Part shown: positions 1-7,587 of the stretch, piece by piece
How the letters are laid out: each line of letters begins with the position of its first letter
Position numbering within the stretch: position 1 is the stretch's first letter
DNA from: Pseudolabrys sp.
GTDB lineage: Bacteria; Pseudomonadota; Alphaproteobacteria; Rhizobiales; Xanthobacteraceae
Reading direction: 5' to 3'
DNA length: 32,810 bases
Assembly (NCBI GenBank): GCA_009694265.1
Contig: SHVM01000022.1
Location: forward strand, 1 to 32,810
Program-made: the position numbers and the translations under genes
Notes under the pieces: generated by a model
Databases searched by the model: none
Told to the model about the DNA's origin: nothing
The model's input: the letters and a program-made list of their open reading frames with translations, nothing else

Positions 1-1
1 T

Positions 2-1351
2 GCCATTGTCGGCCGGCCCAATGTCGGCAAATCGACCTTGTTCAACCGGCTGGTTGGACGGCGCGTCGCGCTGGTCGATGACCGCCCGGGCGTGACCCGC
101 GACCGGCGCGAGGGGGAAGCCAGGCTCGGCGATCTCGAGTTCACCGTGATCGATACCGCGGGACTGGAAGAGTCGGCGCCTGAAAGCCTGTCGGGCCGCA
201 TGCGCGCGCAGACCGAGACCGCGATCGGGCAGGCCGATGCGATCTTCTTCATGATCGATGCGCGCATCGGCCCGACGCCGGCCGACCGCGCTTTTGCCGA
301 ACTCGCGCGCAAATCCGGCAAGCCGACCGTGCTGATCGCCAACAAGATGGAGGGCACCGCCGGCGAACCGGGGCGCTTGGACGCCTATGCACTCGGTCTC
401 GGCGACCCGGTCGGGATCTCCGCCGAGCATAATGAAGGCCTCGCCGATCTCTACGACGCGTTGCGCGCGGCTCTGCCTGAACTCACCGCTGAGCAGCTCG
501 CGGCGGCGGAAGAACCGTCCGGACCGAAAGCGATCCGGGTCGCCATTGTGGGGCGGCCCAATGCCGGCAAATCCACGCTGGTGAACCGGTTGTTTGGCGA
601 GGAACGCCTGCTCACGGCGCCGGAAGCGGGCACCACGCGCGATGCCATCGCGGTCGATCTCGACTGGCGCGGACAGAAATTCCGCATCTACGATACCGCC
701 GGTCTGCGCCGCCGCTCGCGCATCGACGAGAAACTGGAAAAGCTTTCGGTCGCCGACGCGCTCAATGCCGTGCGCTTTGCCGAGGTCGTGGTGGTGCTGC
801 TCGATGTCGAGAATGCCTTCGAGGAGCAGGACCAGCGCATCGCCGATCTGGTCGAGCAGGAAGGCCGCGCCATCGTCATCGGCGTCAATAAATGGGATTT
901 AAAGGCGCAGACCGCCGGCGAAATCGGCAAGCTGCGCACCGAGGCCGACGAAAAATTGCGGCAGATGAAGGGCGTTCCGCTGGTGGCGGTGTCGGCCATG
1001 ACCGGCGAAGGCGTCGACCGCCTGATGCAAGCGATTGTCGATGCCTTCGAGGTCTGGAACAAACGCATATCGACCAGCGCGCTCAATCGCTGGTTCGAGG
1101 CCACGGTCGAAGCCCATCCGCCGCCGGCGGTGTCGGGGCGCAGGCTCCGGCTCAATTACATCACGCAGGCCAAGACCCGCCCGCCGAGTTTCGTCGTGTT
1201 CTGCACGCGCGCCGATGCGCTGCCCGAAGCCTATAAGCGCTATCTGGTGAATAATTTGCGCGAAACATTCGAACTACCCGGCACGCCGATCCGCCTGACG
1301 CTGCGCGAAAAGGACAATCCGTTCAAAGGACGCGCGAAGCGCAAGCACTGA
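2..1351 (+). CDS. der: Ribosome-assembly GTPase Der (EngA), 5'-truncated
   Basis: Der is a tandem-GTPase that helps mature the 50S ribosomal subunit. The visible 449 residues open inside the first P-loop (GRPNVGKST, positions 11-37), so the start codon lies just left of the window. The first G domain continues with DTAG and NKM motifs. A second complete G domain follows, with P-loop GRPNAGKST (about 551-577), [10 protein letters not shown] (about 694-723) and NKWD (about 886-897). The C-terminal KH-like domain is present and ends in a basic tail (FKGRAKRKH). The length matches a complete Der apart from a few N-terminal residues. It converges with the dehydrogenase gene after a 19-base gap in which no terminator is visible. 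Identification is firm because the double G-domain plus KH architecture is unique to Der. Confidence 0.97.
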   Translation, partial: AIVGRPNVGKSTLFNRLVGRRVALVDDRPGVTRDRREGEARLGDLEFTVIDTAGLEESAPESLSGRMRAQTETAIGQADAIFFMIDARIGPTPADRAFAELARKSGKPTVLIANKMEGTAGEPGRLDAYALGLGDPVGISAEHNEGLADLYDALRAALPELTAEQLAAAEEPSGPKAIRVAIVGRPNAGKSTLVNRLFGEERLLTAPEAGTTRDAIAVDLDWRGQKFRIYDTAGLRRRSRIDEKLEKLSVADALNAVRFAEVVVVLLDVENAFEEQDQRIADLVEQEGRAIVIGVNKWDLKAQTAGEIGKLRTEADEKLRQMKGVPLVAVSAMTGEGVDRLMQAIVDAFEVWNKRISTSALNRWFEATVEAHPPPAVSGRRLRLNYITQAKTRPPSFVVFCTRADALPEAYKRYLVNNLRETFELPGTPIRLTLREKDNPFKGRAKRKH

Positions 1352-1370
1352 GGCGCGAGGCTGCCGTGCG

Positions 1371-2111
1371 CTATTCCGGCGCTCTGAATTCCAAAAACTT
1401 GGCCTGACGGAAATCGTACAGCTTGCCGTTTTCGGTGCAGCTGGGCAGGCACAGCGGTACGATCGACTTGGCGACTTCCTCCGGCGCCGGCAGCGTTTCA
1501 GGATCGACGCCGGGAAATGCCACCGCCATCATGCGCGTGCGGGTCTGGCCGGGTGCAAATAGGTTTACGCGCACATTGGTGCTGGCATTTTCCGGCGCGT
1601 AGGAGCGCACCATCGCTTCCAGCGCGGCTTTCGATGCTGCATAGGCGCCCCAATAAGCGCACCCCATATGCGCCACCGCTGAGGTCAGGAACACCGCGCG
1701 GCCGGCGGGTGCTTTTTTCAGCAGCGGGTCTATGGTGCGAATGAGCTGCCAGTTGGCAGTGACGTTGACGGCCATGATGTCGTCCCACGTCTTCGGCTCG
1801 ATATGGCCGAGCGGCGTGGGCACGCCGAGGATACCGGCATTGCCGATCAGCACGTCGAGGCGGCCGTAACGCTCGTTAAGGGCCAGCGCCAGCCGGGCAA
1901 TACCGTCGCTGTCCTTCACATCGAGCGGCACCAGCGTGGCGGTGCCGCCAGCGGCCTTGATCTTGTCGTCGAGTTCTTCCAGGCCGCCGACCGTGCGCGC
2001 CACCGCAATGACATGACAGCCTGCTTGCGCCAGATGCAACGCCAGCGCCGCGCCAATGCCGCGCGAGGCGCCGGTCACCAGTGCGATACGGTCGGAGAGG
2101 GGTTTCGACAT
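1371..2111 (-). CDS. Short-chain dehydrogenase/reductase (SDR) family oxidoreductase
   Basis: This is a 246-residue classical SDR, a cytoplasmic NAD(P)H-dependent oxidoreductase of unknown substrate. The cofactor motif TGASRGIG lies near residues 14-21, NAG near residue 90, and the catalytic pair is in YAASK. The start is the ATG at 2109-2111; its ribosome-binding site is weak. The gene converges with der and is divergent from the small exported-protein gene, with 87 bases between the starts. That spacer carries a tandem repeat that may be an operator. It lies beyond purF on the same strand, but the exported-protein gene separates them, so it is probably not part of the purF operon. The substrate cannot be told from sequence. 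A role in fatty-acid synthesis is unlikely because a dedicated fabG is present at 14017-14757. Confidence 0.9.
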   Translation of the reverse strand: MSKPLSDRIALVTGASRGIGAALALHLAQAGCHVIAVARTVGGLEELDDKIKAAGGTATLVPLDVKDSDGIARLALALNERYGRLDVLIGNAGILGVPTPLGHIEPKTWDDIMAVNVTANWQLIRTIDPLLKKAPAGRAVFLTSAVAHMGCAYWGAYAASKAALEAMVRSYAPENASTNVRVNLFAPGQTRTRMMAVAFPGVDPETLPAPEEVAKSIVPLCLPSCTENGKLYDFRQAKFLEFRAPE

Positions 2112-2133
2112 ACTGTGCTTTCATTCGTAATGG

Positions 2134-2171
2134 CGGACACGCGGGTGTAGCCTTCGGACAACCCGGGTGTA
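2134..2171. promoter_or_regulatory. Tandem direct repeat in divergent promoter region
   Basis: Two copies of CGGACA followed by CGGGTGTA occur at 2134-2149 and 2155-2171, with two and three bases between the half-elements. The copies start 21-22 bases apart, about two helical turns. The first contains ACAC-GCGG-GTGT and the second the 8-base palindrome ACCCGGGT. They sit between the divergent SDR and small exported-protein genes, which suggests a binding site for a regulator of one or both. No regulator gene is adjacent, so the function is inferred from position only. Confidence 0.35.
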
Positions 2172-2198
2172 AACTCTGTTCCGGCGAGTTAATATGCG

Positions 2199-2459
2199 AT
2201 GCGATCATTGTTGGGGGAGGAGATAATAAAAATAATTATTTCGTTTGGATTTGTCGCAATCGCAATCGTTCTAACACAAGGCTCGATCGCGGAAGCGCAA
2301 GAATGCCGGGGATGCAGCAGATACGAGAAATCCGTGACCGCGTGCGTTGCCTGCGTCAAGAAATACGAGGGAAATAAATATTCGCTCTCGGAGCGGCAAA
2401 GCTGGTGTGGCAGAAATCAGCCCGTTTGCTACAAGGGCGAGAAGAGACCAAACCGCTAG
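2199..2459 (+). CDS. Small cysteine-rich exported protein, function unknown
   Basis: I do not recognise this 86-residue protein. It has a hydrophobic N-terminal segment (about residues 10-28) ending in SIAEA before Q34, which looks like a Sec signal peptide. The predicted mature part is about 53 residues with six cysteines: C36-x2-C39, C49-x2-C52, C70 and C77. This pattern could form three disulfides in the periplasm or bind a metal. The reading frame is visibly richer in A and T than its neighbours. The start is uncertain. The ATG at 2199 gives an n-region with two Glu residues, and a strong GGGGGAGGAG at 2213-2222 lies inside the frame, followed only by ATA/ATT codons. TTG codons at 2208 and 2211 are further options. 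It is divergent from the SDR gene and converges on purF, 19 bases away. Confidence 0.6.
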   Translation: MRSLLGEEIIKIIISFGFVAIAIVLTQGSIAEAQECRGCSRYEKSVTACVACVKKYEGNKYSLSERQSWCGRNQPVCYKGEKRPNR

Positions 2460-2478
2460 ACCGATGCGATAGGCAGAA

Positions 2479-3969
2479 TCAAATCGCTTCCGCCAGCAGC
2501 GACAATTGCCGCGGGCTGGCGTCCTGCGCGCCCTGGTCGGTGAGTGTGGTCGGGTAATCGCCGGTGAAACAATGATCGGTGAATTGCGGGCGCACCGGAT
2601 CGCGTTTTTCAAAACCCATGGCGCGGTAGATGCCGTCGACCGACAGGAAGGCGAGCGTATCCGCGCCGATGAATTGCCGCATGCCTTCCAGATCGTGCGT
2701 GGCGGCGAGTAGCTTGTCGCGTTCGGGCGTGTCGATGCCGTAATAATCCGGATGCGTGATCGGCGGCGAGGCGATGCGGAAATGCACCTCCTTGGCGCCG
2801 GCATCGCGCATCATTTGCACGATCTTGCGCGAGGTGGTGCCACGCACGATCGAGTCGTCGACCAGCACGATGCGCTTGCCTGAGACCACCGCGCGGTTGG
2901 CCGAATGCTTGAGCCGCACGCCCTGATCGCGGATCGACTGCGTCGGCTGGATGAAAGTGCGGCCGACATAGTGATTGCGGATGATGCCGAGCTCATAGGG
3001 AATGCCGGACGCTTGCGCAAAACCGATCGCCGCCGGCACGCCGGAATCCGGCACCGGCACGATCACATCGGCAAGCGCTGGCGCCTCGCGCGCCAGTTCC
3101 GCGCCCATGGTCTTGCGCACGTCGTAGACGCTGCGGCCGCCGACGATGGAATCGGGCCGCGAGAAATAGATGTATTCGAAGATGCAGGGGCGCGCCGCCA
3201 TCGGCGGGAACGGCTTGTGCGATTGCGCGCCGTCCTCGTCGAAGATGACGACTTCGCCGTTCTCGATGTCGCGCACATATTTGGCGCCGATGATGTCGAG
3301 CGCGCAGGTCTCCGAGGCCAGGATCGGGCAGCCGTCCAGCGTGCCATAGACCAGAGGTCTAATACCAAGAGGGTCTCGCGCGCCGACCAGCTTCTTGTTG
3401 GTCATGCCGACAAAGGCATAGGCGCCTTCGAGCTGGCGCAAGCCCTCGACGAAGCGGTCGATGAAACGGTTGCGCCGCGCGCGCGCGACCAGATGCAGGA
3501 TCACTTCCGTGTCGGTGGTCGACTGCATCATGGCGCCTTCGTTCACTAGGTCGCGCCGCAGCTTGACGCCATTGGTGAGATTGCCGTTATGGCCGATGGC
3601 GAAGCCGCCGGCGTTCAGCTCGGCGAACAGCGGCTGCACGTTGCGTAAGATTGTTTCGCCGGTGGTCGAATAGCGCACATGGCCGATGGCCGAATTGCCG
3701 GGCAGCCGGTCGATGATTTCGCGCCGGGCAAAGGCGTCGCCGACGAGGCCGAGGCGGCGCTCGGAATGAAAGCGCTTGCCGTCGAACGAGACGATGCCGG
3801 CGGCTTCCTGGCCGCGATGCTGGAGCGCGTGCAGGCCGAGCGCGGTGATCGCGGCCGCGTCGGGATGGCCGAAAATACCGAAGACGCCGCATTCCTCGCG
3901 CAGGCGGTCGGCATCCGGATCGAATTCGGTGTCGGCGTTCTGCTCGGGGCCTGGCGTCTGCTTCTGCAT
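2479..3969 (-). CDS. purF: Amidophosphoribosyltransferase PurF
   Basis: PurF catalyses the first committed step of de novo purine synthesis, converting PRPP and glutamine to phosphoribosylamine. The 496-residue protein has an N-terminal glutamine amidotransferase domain whose nucleophile is Cys27 in EECGVFG. A roughly 26-residue leader precedes it and is presumably removed, as in Bacillus-type enzymes. The C-terminal phosphoribosyltransferase domain carries the PRPP loop [13 protein letters not shown]. Of the four cysteines that bind a 4Fe-4S cluster in Bacillus PurF, two appear retained (in [14 protein letters not shown] and HCFTGDYPT). The positions in THPDYYGID and before HCFTG are not cysteine, so an intact cluster is unlikely. 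The ATG lies two bases beyond the cvpA stop, indicating a cvpA-purF transcript like that in many proteobacteria. Confidence 0.97.
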   Translation of the reverse strand: MQKQTPGPEQNADTEFDPDADRLREECGVFGIFGHPDAAAITALGLHALQHRGQEAAGIVSFDGKRFHSERRLGLVGDAFARREIIDRLPGNSAIGHVRYSTTGETILRNVQPLFAELNAGGFAIGHNGNLTNGVKLRRDLVNEGAMMQSTTDTEVILHLVARARRNRFIDRFVEGLRQLEGAYAFVGMTNKKLVGARDPLGIRPLVYGTLDGCPILASETCALDIIGAKYVRDIENGEVVIFDEDGAQSHKPFPPMAARPCIFEYIYFSRPDSIVGGRSVYDVRKTMGAELAREAPALADVIVPVPDSGVPAAIGFAQASGIPYELGIIRNHYVGRTFIQPTQSIRDQGVRLKHSANRAVVSGKRIVLVDDSIVRGTTSRKIVQMMRDAGAKEVHFRIASPPITHPDYYGIDTPERDKLLAATHDLEGMRQFIGADTLAFLSVDGIYRAMGFEKRDPVRPQFTDHCFTGDYPTTLTDQGAQDASPRQLSLLAEAI

Positions 3970-3971
3970 CG

Positions 3972-4583
3972 CTAGCGTGTTCCGATTCGCTGGGCCAGGA
4001 TCAGGGGCGGCTGAATCTGCGAGCGCCGTCCGGGGGTTGCATCGGGCGGGGCGTCCTGATCGTCGGGCTTGGGCTTCTTCAACCTCTTCAAGATGGTGCT
4101 TTCGGGGTCATCCGGCAACATGGACATGATCCATTGTCCCGTACTTTGCAGGACCATCTTCGATTTGGCGCCGCGCACCCATTCCGGCTGGCTGCGATCG
4201 GGCACTAGCCAGGCGAAGAACAGGAAGGCGACAACCACGATCACCAGCCCGCGGCCGAGCCCGAACAGAAAACCGAGCGTGCGGTCGAGCGCACCGACCC
4301 GGCTGTCGAGTACCATGTCGGAAATGCGCACGGTGATGATCGACACGATCAGCAGCGTGAGCAGGAAAATACCGCCGACCGAAACACCGGCCGCCACCAT
4401 GTCGCTGGAGAAGTAACCCTTCGCGATCGGCAGCACGCGCGCATAGGAATAGAGCGTGACCAGAGCGGCGATGCCCCAGGCGCCGATGGACAGGATCTCG
4501 CGCATGAAGCCGCGGATCATGGCGAGCAGCCCCGAGATCAGCATGACCGCCAAAAGAAGGATATCGAGCAGCGTGATCGGCAT
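3972..4583 (-). CDS. cvpA: CvpA family inner-membrane protein
   Basis: CvpA proteins are small inner-membrane proteins first linked to colicin V production and since to envelope stress tolerance; the molecular role is unsettled. This 203-residue copy shows several hydrophobic helices (about residues 4-22, 30-47, 62-86 and 100-125). A hydrophilic C-terminal tail rich in Pro, Lys and Asp follows (KRLKKPKPDDQDAPP). Its stop at 3972-3974 almost abuts the purF start, the classic cvpA-purF pairing. Upstream lie 239 bases without a gene, separating it from radA. That gap holds a strong hairpin and room for a promoter. Confidence 0.93.
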   Translation of the reverse strand: MPITLLDILLLAVMLISGLLAMIRGFMREILSIGAWGIAALVTLYSYARVLPIAKGYFSSDMVAAGVSVGGIFLLTLLIVSIITVRISDMVLDSRVGALDRTLGFLFGLGRGLVIVVVAFLFFAWLVPDRSQPEWVRGAKSKMVLQSTGQWIMSMLPDDPESTILKRLKKPKPDDQDAPPDATPGRRSQIQPPLILAQRIGTR

Positions 4584-4788
4584 CGGGGCTCATGCACTCC
4601 GCGGGGTGGGGCGAGACTCGCCGCATGAAGCTTGCGCGCGGCGGACGCCGCGCAGGTGACGGCGCGGCGAATCCGGGAAAGCCTTAGCGGCTCCCGGTTG
4701 GGGCGGCAATGTCGGCCTTAAGTGCTTAATTTTACGCCCATTTCTGCTCTCGCGGCTGGCCGTGCAAAAGCCCGCTGGAGGCGGCTTC

Positions 4789-4813
4789 GACGCCCCGTAT
4801 ATAGCGGGGCGTC
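4789..4813 (-). terminator. Hairpin downstream of radA, possible terminator
   Basis: A perfect 9-base inverted repeat (GACGCCCCG and CGGGGCGTC) with a 7-base AT-rich loop lies 10 bases past the radA stop. The stem is very GC-rich, as expected for an intrinsic terminator, but no T tract follows on the minus strand. It may therefore work as a pause site, a 3'-end stabiliser or with Rho. Confidence 0.4.
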
Positions 4814-4822
4814 AGCGTGCCG

Positions 4823-6229
4823 TCACCCGTCTTGTCCATGGGTTTTGCCGGCGGTCCGCGTCTTCCCCAGCGCGGCGATATCGGCCACCAGATGGGTCAG
4901 ATTGGCGACGGTGCTGGCCTTGAGGCCGCCTTCGCCGGTCTCGGACTTTGCGGCCTCAGGTACCACCGCGCGGGTAAAGCCGAGCTTTGCGGCTTCTTTG
5001 AGCCGGGCGGCCGCCTGCGCCACCGGCCGGATCGCGCCCGACAGCGACACCTCGCCGAAATAGACCGCGTCCGCCGGCAAGGGGGAATTGGCGAGCGAGG
5101 AGACCAGCGCCGCGGCGGCGGCGAGATCGGCCGCCGGCTCCTGGATGCGCATGCCGCCGGCGACGTTGAGATAGACATCGTGGCCGCCGAGCTTCACGCC
5201 GCAATGCGCCTCCAGCACCGCCAGCACCATCGACAGCCGGCTCGGGTCCCAGCCGACCACCGCGCGCCGGGGTGTGCCCAAGGATGTCGGCGCCACCAGC
5301 GCCTGGATTTCGACCAGCAGGGGCCGTGTGCCTTCCATGCCCGCGAATACCGCGGTGCCGGGCGTGCCGAGATCGCGTTCCGACAGGAACAGTTCGGATG
5401 GGTTGGCGACCTCGCGCAAGCCGGCGCCGGTCATTTCGAACACGCCGATCTCATCCGTTGGGCCGAAACGGTTCTTCACCGCGCGCAGGATGCGGAACTG
5501 GTGCGAGCCTTCGCCCTCGAACGAGAGCACCGCGTCGACCATATGCTCGACCACACGCGGGCCTGCGATCTGGCCATCCTTGGTGACGTGGCCGACCAGG
5601 ATGATGGCGGCGCCGGACTTCTTTGCAAAACGGATCAAGGCCTGCGCTGAGCCGCGCACTTGCGTGACCGTGCCGGGCGCGGATTCGACCAGCTCGGTCC
5701 ACATGGTCTGGATCGAATCGATAACGATCAGGCGCGGCACCTTGCCTTCCGACAGCGTGGCGATGATGTCCTCGACCGAGGTTTCCGCCGCCAGCTCGAC
5801 CGCGGCGTCGCGCAGGCCCAGCCGCTCGGCGCGCAAGCGCACTTGCGCCACGGCTTCTTCGCCGGAGATATAGACCGCGCGGTGGCCTGAGCGCGCGAGC
5901 GCGGCGGTGGCCTGGATCAGCAGCGTCGATTTGCCGATGCCGGGATCGCCCGCCATGAGCAATACCGAGCCGCGCACGAAGCCGCCGCCGGTGACGCGGT
6001 CGAGTTCGGCGACGCCCGATGGCAGCCTTGGCGCGTCATGCGCTTCGCCGGTGAGTGGTTCGAGCGCGAACAGACGGCCCTTGCTGGCTTTGCGGCCGGG
6101 ACCGGCAGGGCGCTCGTCGCCTTCTTGCGCCAGCGTGTTCCATTCGCCGCAGGCCTCGCACTTGCCCTGCCAGCGGGATGCTGCCGCCCCGCAGTTCTGG
6201 CAGATGAAGCTGAGGCTGCGTTTGGACAT
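4823..6229 (-). CDS. radA: DNA repair protein RadA (Sms)
   Basis: RadA is a RecA-like, DnaB-type branch-migration helicase that processes recombination intermediates. The 468-residue protein begins with a four-cysteine zinc finger (C10, C13, C24, C27). Next comes the ATPase core with Walker A GDPGIGKST (94-102) and the family-specific KNRFG motif. The C-terminal Lon-protease-like domain contains the usual GG(M)RIQEPAADLA stretch, and the protein ends in a short Lys/Gly-rich tail. Length and domain order are normal. The start is the ATG at 6227-6229. Upstream lies a GTTC-N7-GTTC pattern on the minus strand (6276-6290), the LexA recognition pattern of alphaproteobacteria, so SOS control is plausible. 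It is separated from alr by 113 bases and so may have its own promoter. Confidence 0.97.
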   Translation of the reverse strand: MSKRSLSFICQNCGAAASRWQGKCEACGEWNTLAQEGDERPAGPGRKASKGRLFALEPLTGEAHDAPRLPSGVAELDRVTGGGFVRGSVLLMAGDPGIGKSTLLIQATAALARSGHRAVYISGEEAVAQVRLRAERLGLRDAAVELAAETSVEDIIATLSEGKVPRLIVIDSIQTMWTELVESAPGTVTQVRGSAQALIRFAKKSGAAIILVGHVTKDGQIAGPRVVEHMVDAVLSFEGEGSHQFRILRAVKNRFGPTDEIGVFEMTGAGLREVANPSELFLSERDLGTPGTAVFAGMEGTRPLLVEIQALVAPTSLGTPRRAVVGWDPSRLSMVLAVLEAHCGVKLGGHDVYLNVAGGMRIQEPAADLAAAAALVSSLANSPLPADAVYFGEVSLSGAIRPVAQAAARLKEAAKLGFTRAVVPEAAKSETGEGGLKASTVANLTHLVADIAALGKTRTAGKTHGQDG

Positions 6230-6251
6230 GAAGAATCGTCTGTAATGACTG

Positions 6252-6276
6252 CTCAGGACGCTAAAACGTCCATGAG
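6252..6276 (-). promoter_or_regulatory. Hairpin upstream of radA
   Basis: CTCAGGACG (6252-6260) pairs with CGTCC-A-TGAG (6267-6276), giving a 9-base-pair stem with one bulged A and a 6-base loop. It lies 23 bases before the radA start and shares one base with the candidate LexA box. It could be the alr terminator (no T run is visible) or a leader structure of radA. Confidence 0.35.
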
Positions 6277-6290
6277 AACACTACAAGAAC
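6276..6290 (-). promoter_or_regulatory. Candidate LexA (SOS) box upstream of radA
   Basis: The plus strand reads GAAC-N7-GAAC; the minus strand therefore reads GTTC-N7-GTTC. This is the direct-repeat LexA box established for alphaproteobacteria. It lies 47-61 bases upstream of the radA start codon, a normal operator distance. With eight fixed bases, one such match is expected by chance about once in 65,000 positions per strand, so a hit in this 113-base gap is unlikely to be random. LexA itself is not in the window. Confidence 0.55.
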
Positions 6291-6342
6291 ATTCTTACCA
6301 AAGTCTGTCTTTTAAAGGTGATTTGCACCGGCCCGAAATGTG

Positions 6343-7533
6343 TCAGATCGCCCGGTAAACCCGGTGGTAGCGGCGGCCCAGGCTGGTGAGCACCTCGTAG
6401 CCGATGGTGCCGGCGGCGGCCGCCAGGTCATCGACGCCGATCTCGTCGCCGATCAGCGTGGCGAGATCGCCGCGCCGGGCGGCGTTATCGGGCAGTTCGG
6501 TAATATCGATCGCCAGCAGATCCATGGAGACGCGGCCCGCCAGCGGGCAGCGCTTACCGGTAACGATGGCGTTACCGCCCGGCGCCGTATCGGAGGCGCT
6601 GGCCGCGCGCAGATAGCCATCGGCATAGCCGACCGCCACCACGGCGATCCTGGTCGCGCGTTTGGCGGTCCAGGCCGCGTCATAGCCGATGGTCTCGCCC
6701 TTCGGCACGCTGCGCACTTGCGCGATGCGGGCCTGCAATCCGATCACCGGGCGCATCGGATTGGTCCGTCCCGGCGTCGGATTGACGCCATAGAGCGCGA
6801 CGCCGGGGCGCACCATGTCGCAATGGGCCGCATTGCCCAGGAAAATGCCGGACGAATTGGCGAGCGAGGAGGGGATGCCGCGATACAGAATACGCACCTC
6901 GCGGAACAGGCCGATCTGGCTGGCATTGAGCGGATGCTCAGGTTGTTCGGCGCAGGCGAGGTGACTCATCAGCAGCGTGATGCCGTGATTTTCCGAGCGG
7001 ATGCGCGGCGCTAATGCCGCGGCGTCGTTGGCGGAGATGCCGAGCCGGTTCATCCCGGTGTCGACATGCAGCGCCGCGCCGCCACGCCATTGGCTGGCTG
7101 AGCAGAAGACGTCCCATTCCGCCAGTTCTTGCATGCTGCCGATCACCGGCCGCGCGCGCAGATCGGCGAAGGATGCAGCGGTCTCCGGCAGCAGACCGTT
7201 GAGCACATAGATCGCGGCCTCCGGCGCAACTATGCGCACGCGCCGCGCCTCGCCCAAATCGGCCACGAAAAATGTCCTGCAGCCGGCCTTGGTTAGGCGG
7301 ACCGCGACCGGTTCGATGCCGCAGCCATAGGCGTCGGCCTTAATCACGGCCGAGCATTCCGACGGCATGGCGCGGCGCTGAAGCGCGCGCCAATTGGCCT
7401 CGATGGCGGAAAGATCGACGGTCAATATGCCGCCGGCCTCCGCCGCCGGCGAGCCGGACGTAATCGCCGTTTCCGCCGGTTCGGCGGCAGGCGCGGTTAT
7501 TTCCTGCGGGGTTACGGTTTTCGCCTTGGCCAT
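6343..7533 (-). CDS. alr: Alanine racemase
   Basis: Alr interconverts L- and D-alanine with pyridoxal phosphate and supplies D-alanine for peptidoglycan. The 396-residue protein has the PLP-binding lysine K65 in VIKADAYG, the catalytic tyrosine region VGYADGYLR, and the conserved MSHLACAEQPEHPLN and GRVSMD motifs. An N-terminal extension of about 35 residues rich in Ala, Pro, Thr and Glu precedes the barrel and makes the protein slightly longer than average. It has no hydrophobic core, so it is not a signal peptide. An internal start could remove it, but none is clearly preferred. The gene lies 54 bases after dnaB on the same strand and probably shares its transcript. Confidence 0.96.
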   Translation of the reverse strand: MAKAKTVTPQEITAPAAEPAETAITSGSPAAEAGGILTVDLSAIEANWRALQRRAMPSECSAVIKADAYGCGIEPVAVRLTKAGCRTFFVADLGEARRVRIVAPEAAIYVLNGLLPETAASFADLRARPVIGSMQELAEWDVFCSASQWRGGAALHVDTGMNRLGISANDAAALAPRIRSENHGITLLMSHLACAEQPEHPLNASQIGLFREVRILYRGIPSSLANSSGIFLGNAAHCDMVRPGVALYGVNPTPGRTNPMRPVIGLQARIAQVRSVPKGETIGYDAAWTAKRATRIAVVAVGYADGYLRAASASDTAPGGNAIVTGKRCPLAGRVSMDLLAIDITELPDNAARRGDLATLIGDEIGVDDLAAAAGTIGYEVLTSLGRRYHRVYRAI

Positions 7534-7587
7534 GCGGATTAAGGTTTAGCGGCTCGGGCGCGGTCCGTCCATGCAGCCATCGGACGC

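Noticed and set aside
4718-4729. Palindrome TTAAG-TG-CTTAA upstream of cvpA, considered as a CtrA site
   Set aside because: CtrA sites need TTAA-N7-TTAA; here the spacing between TTAA halves is four.
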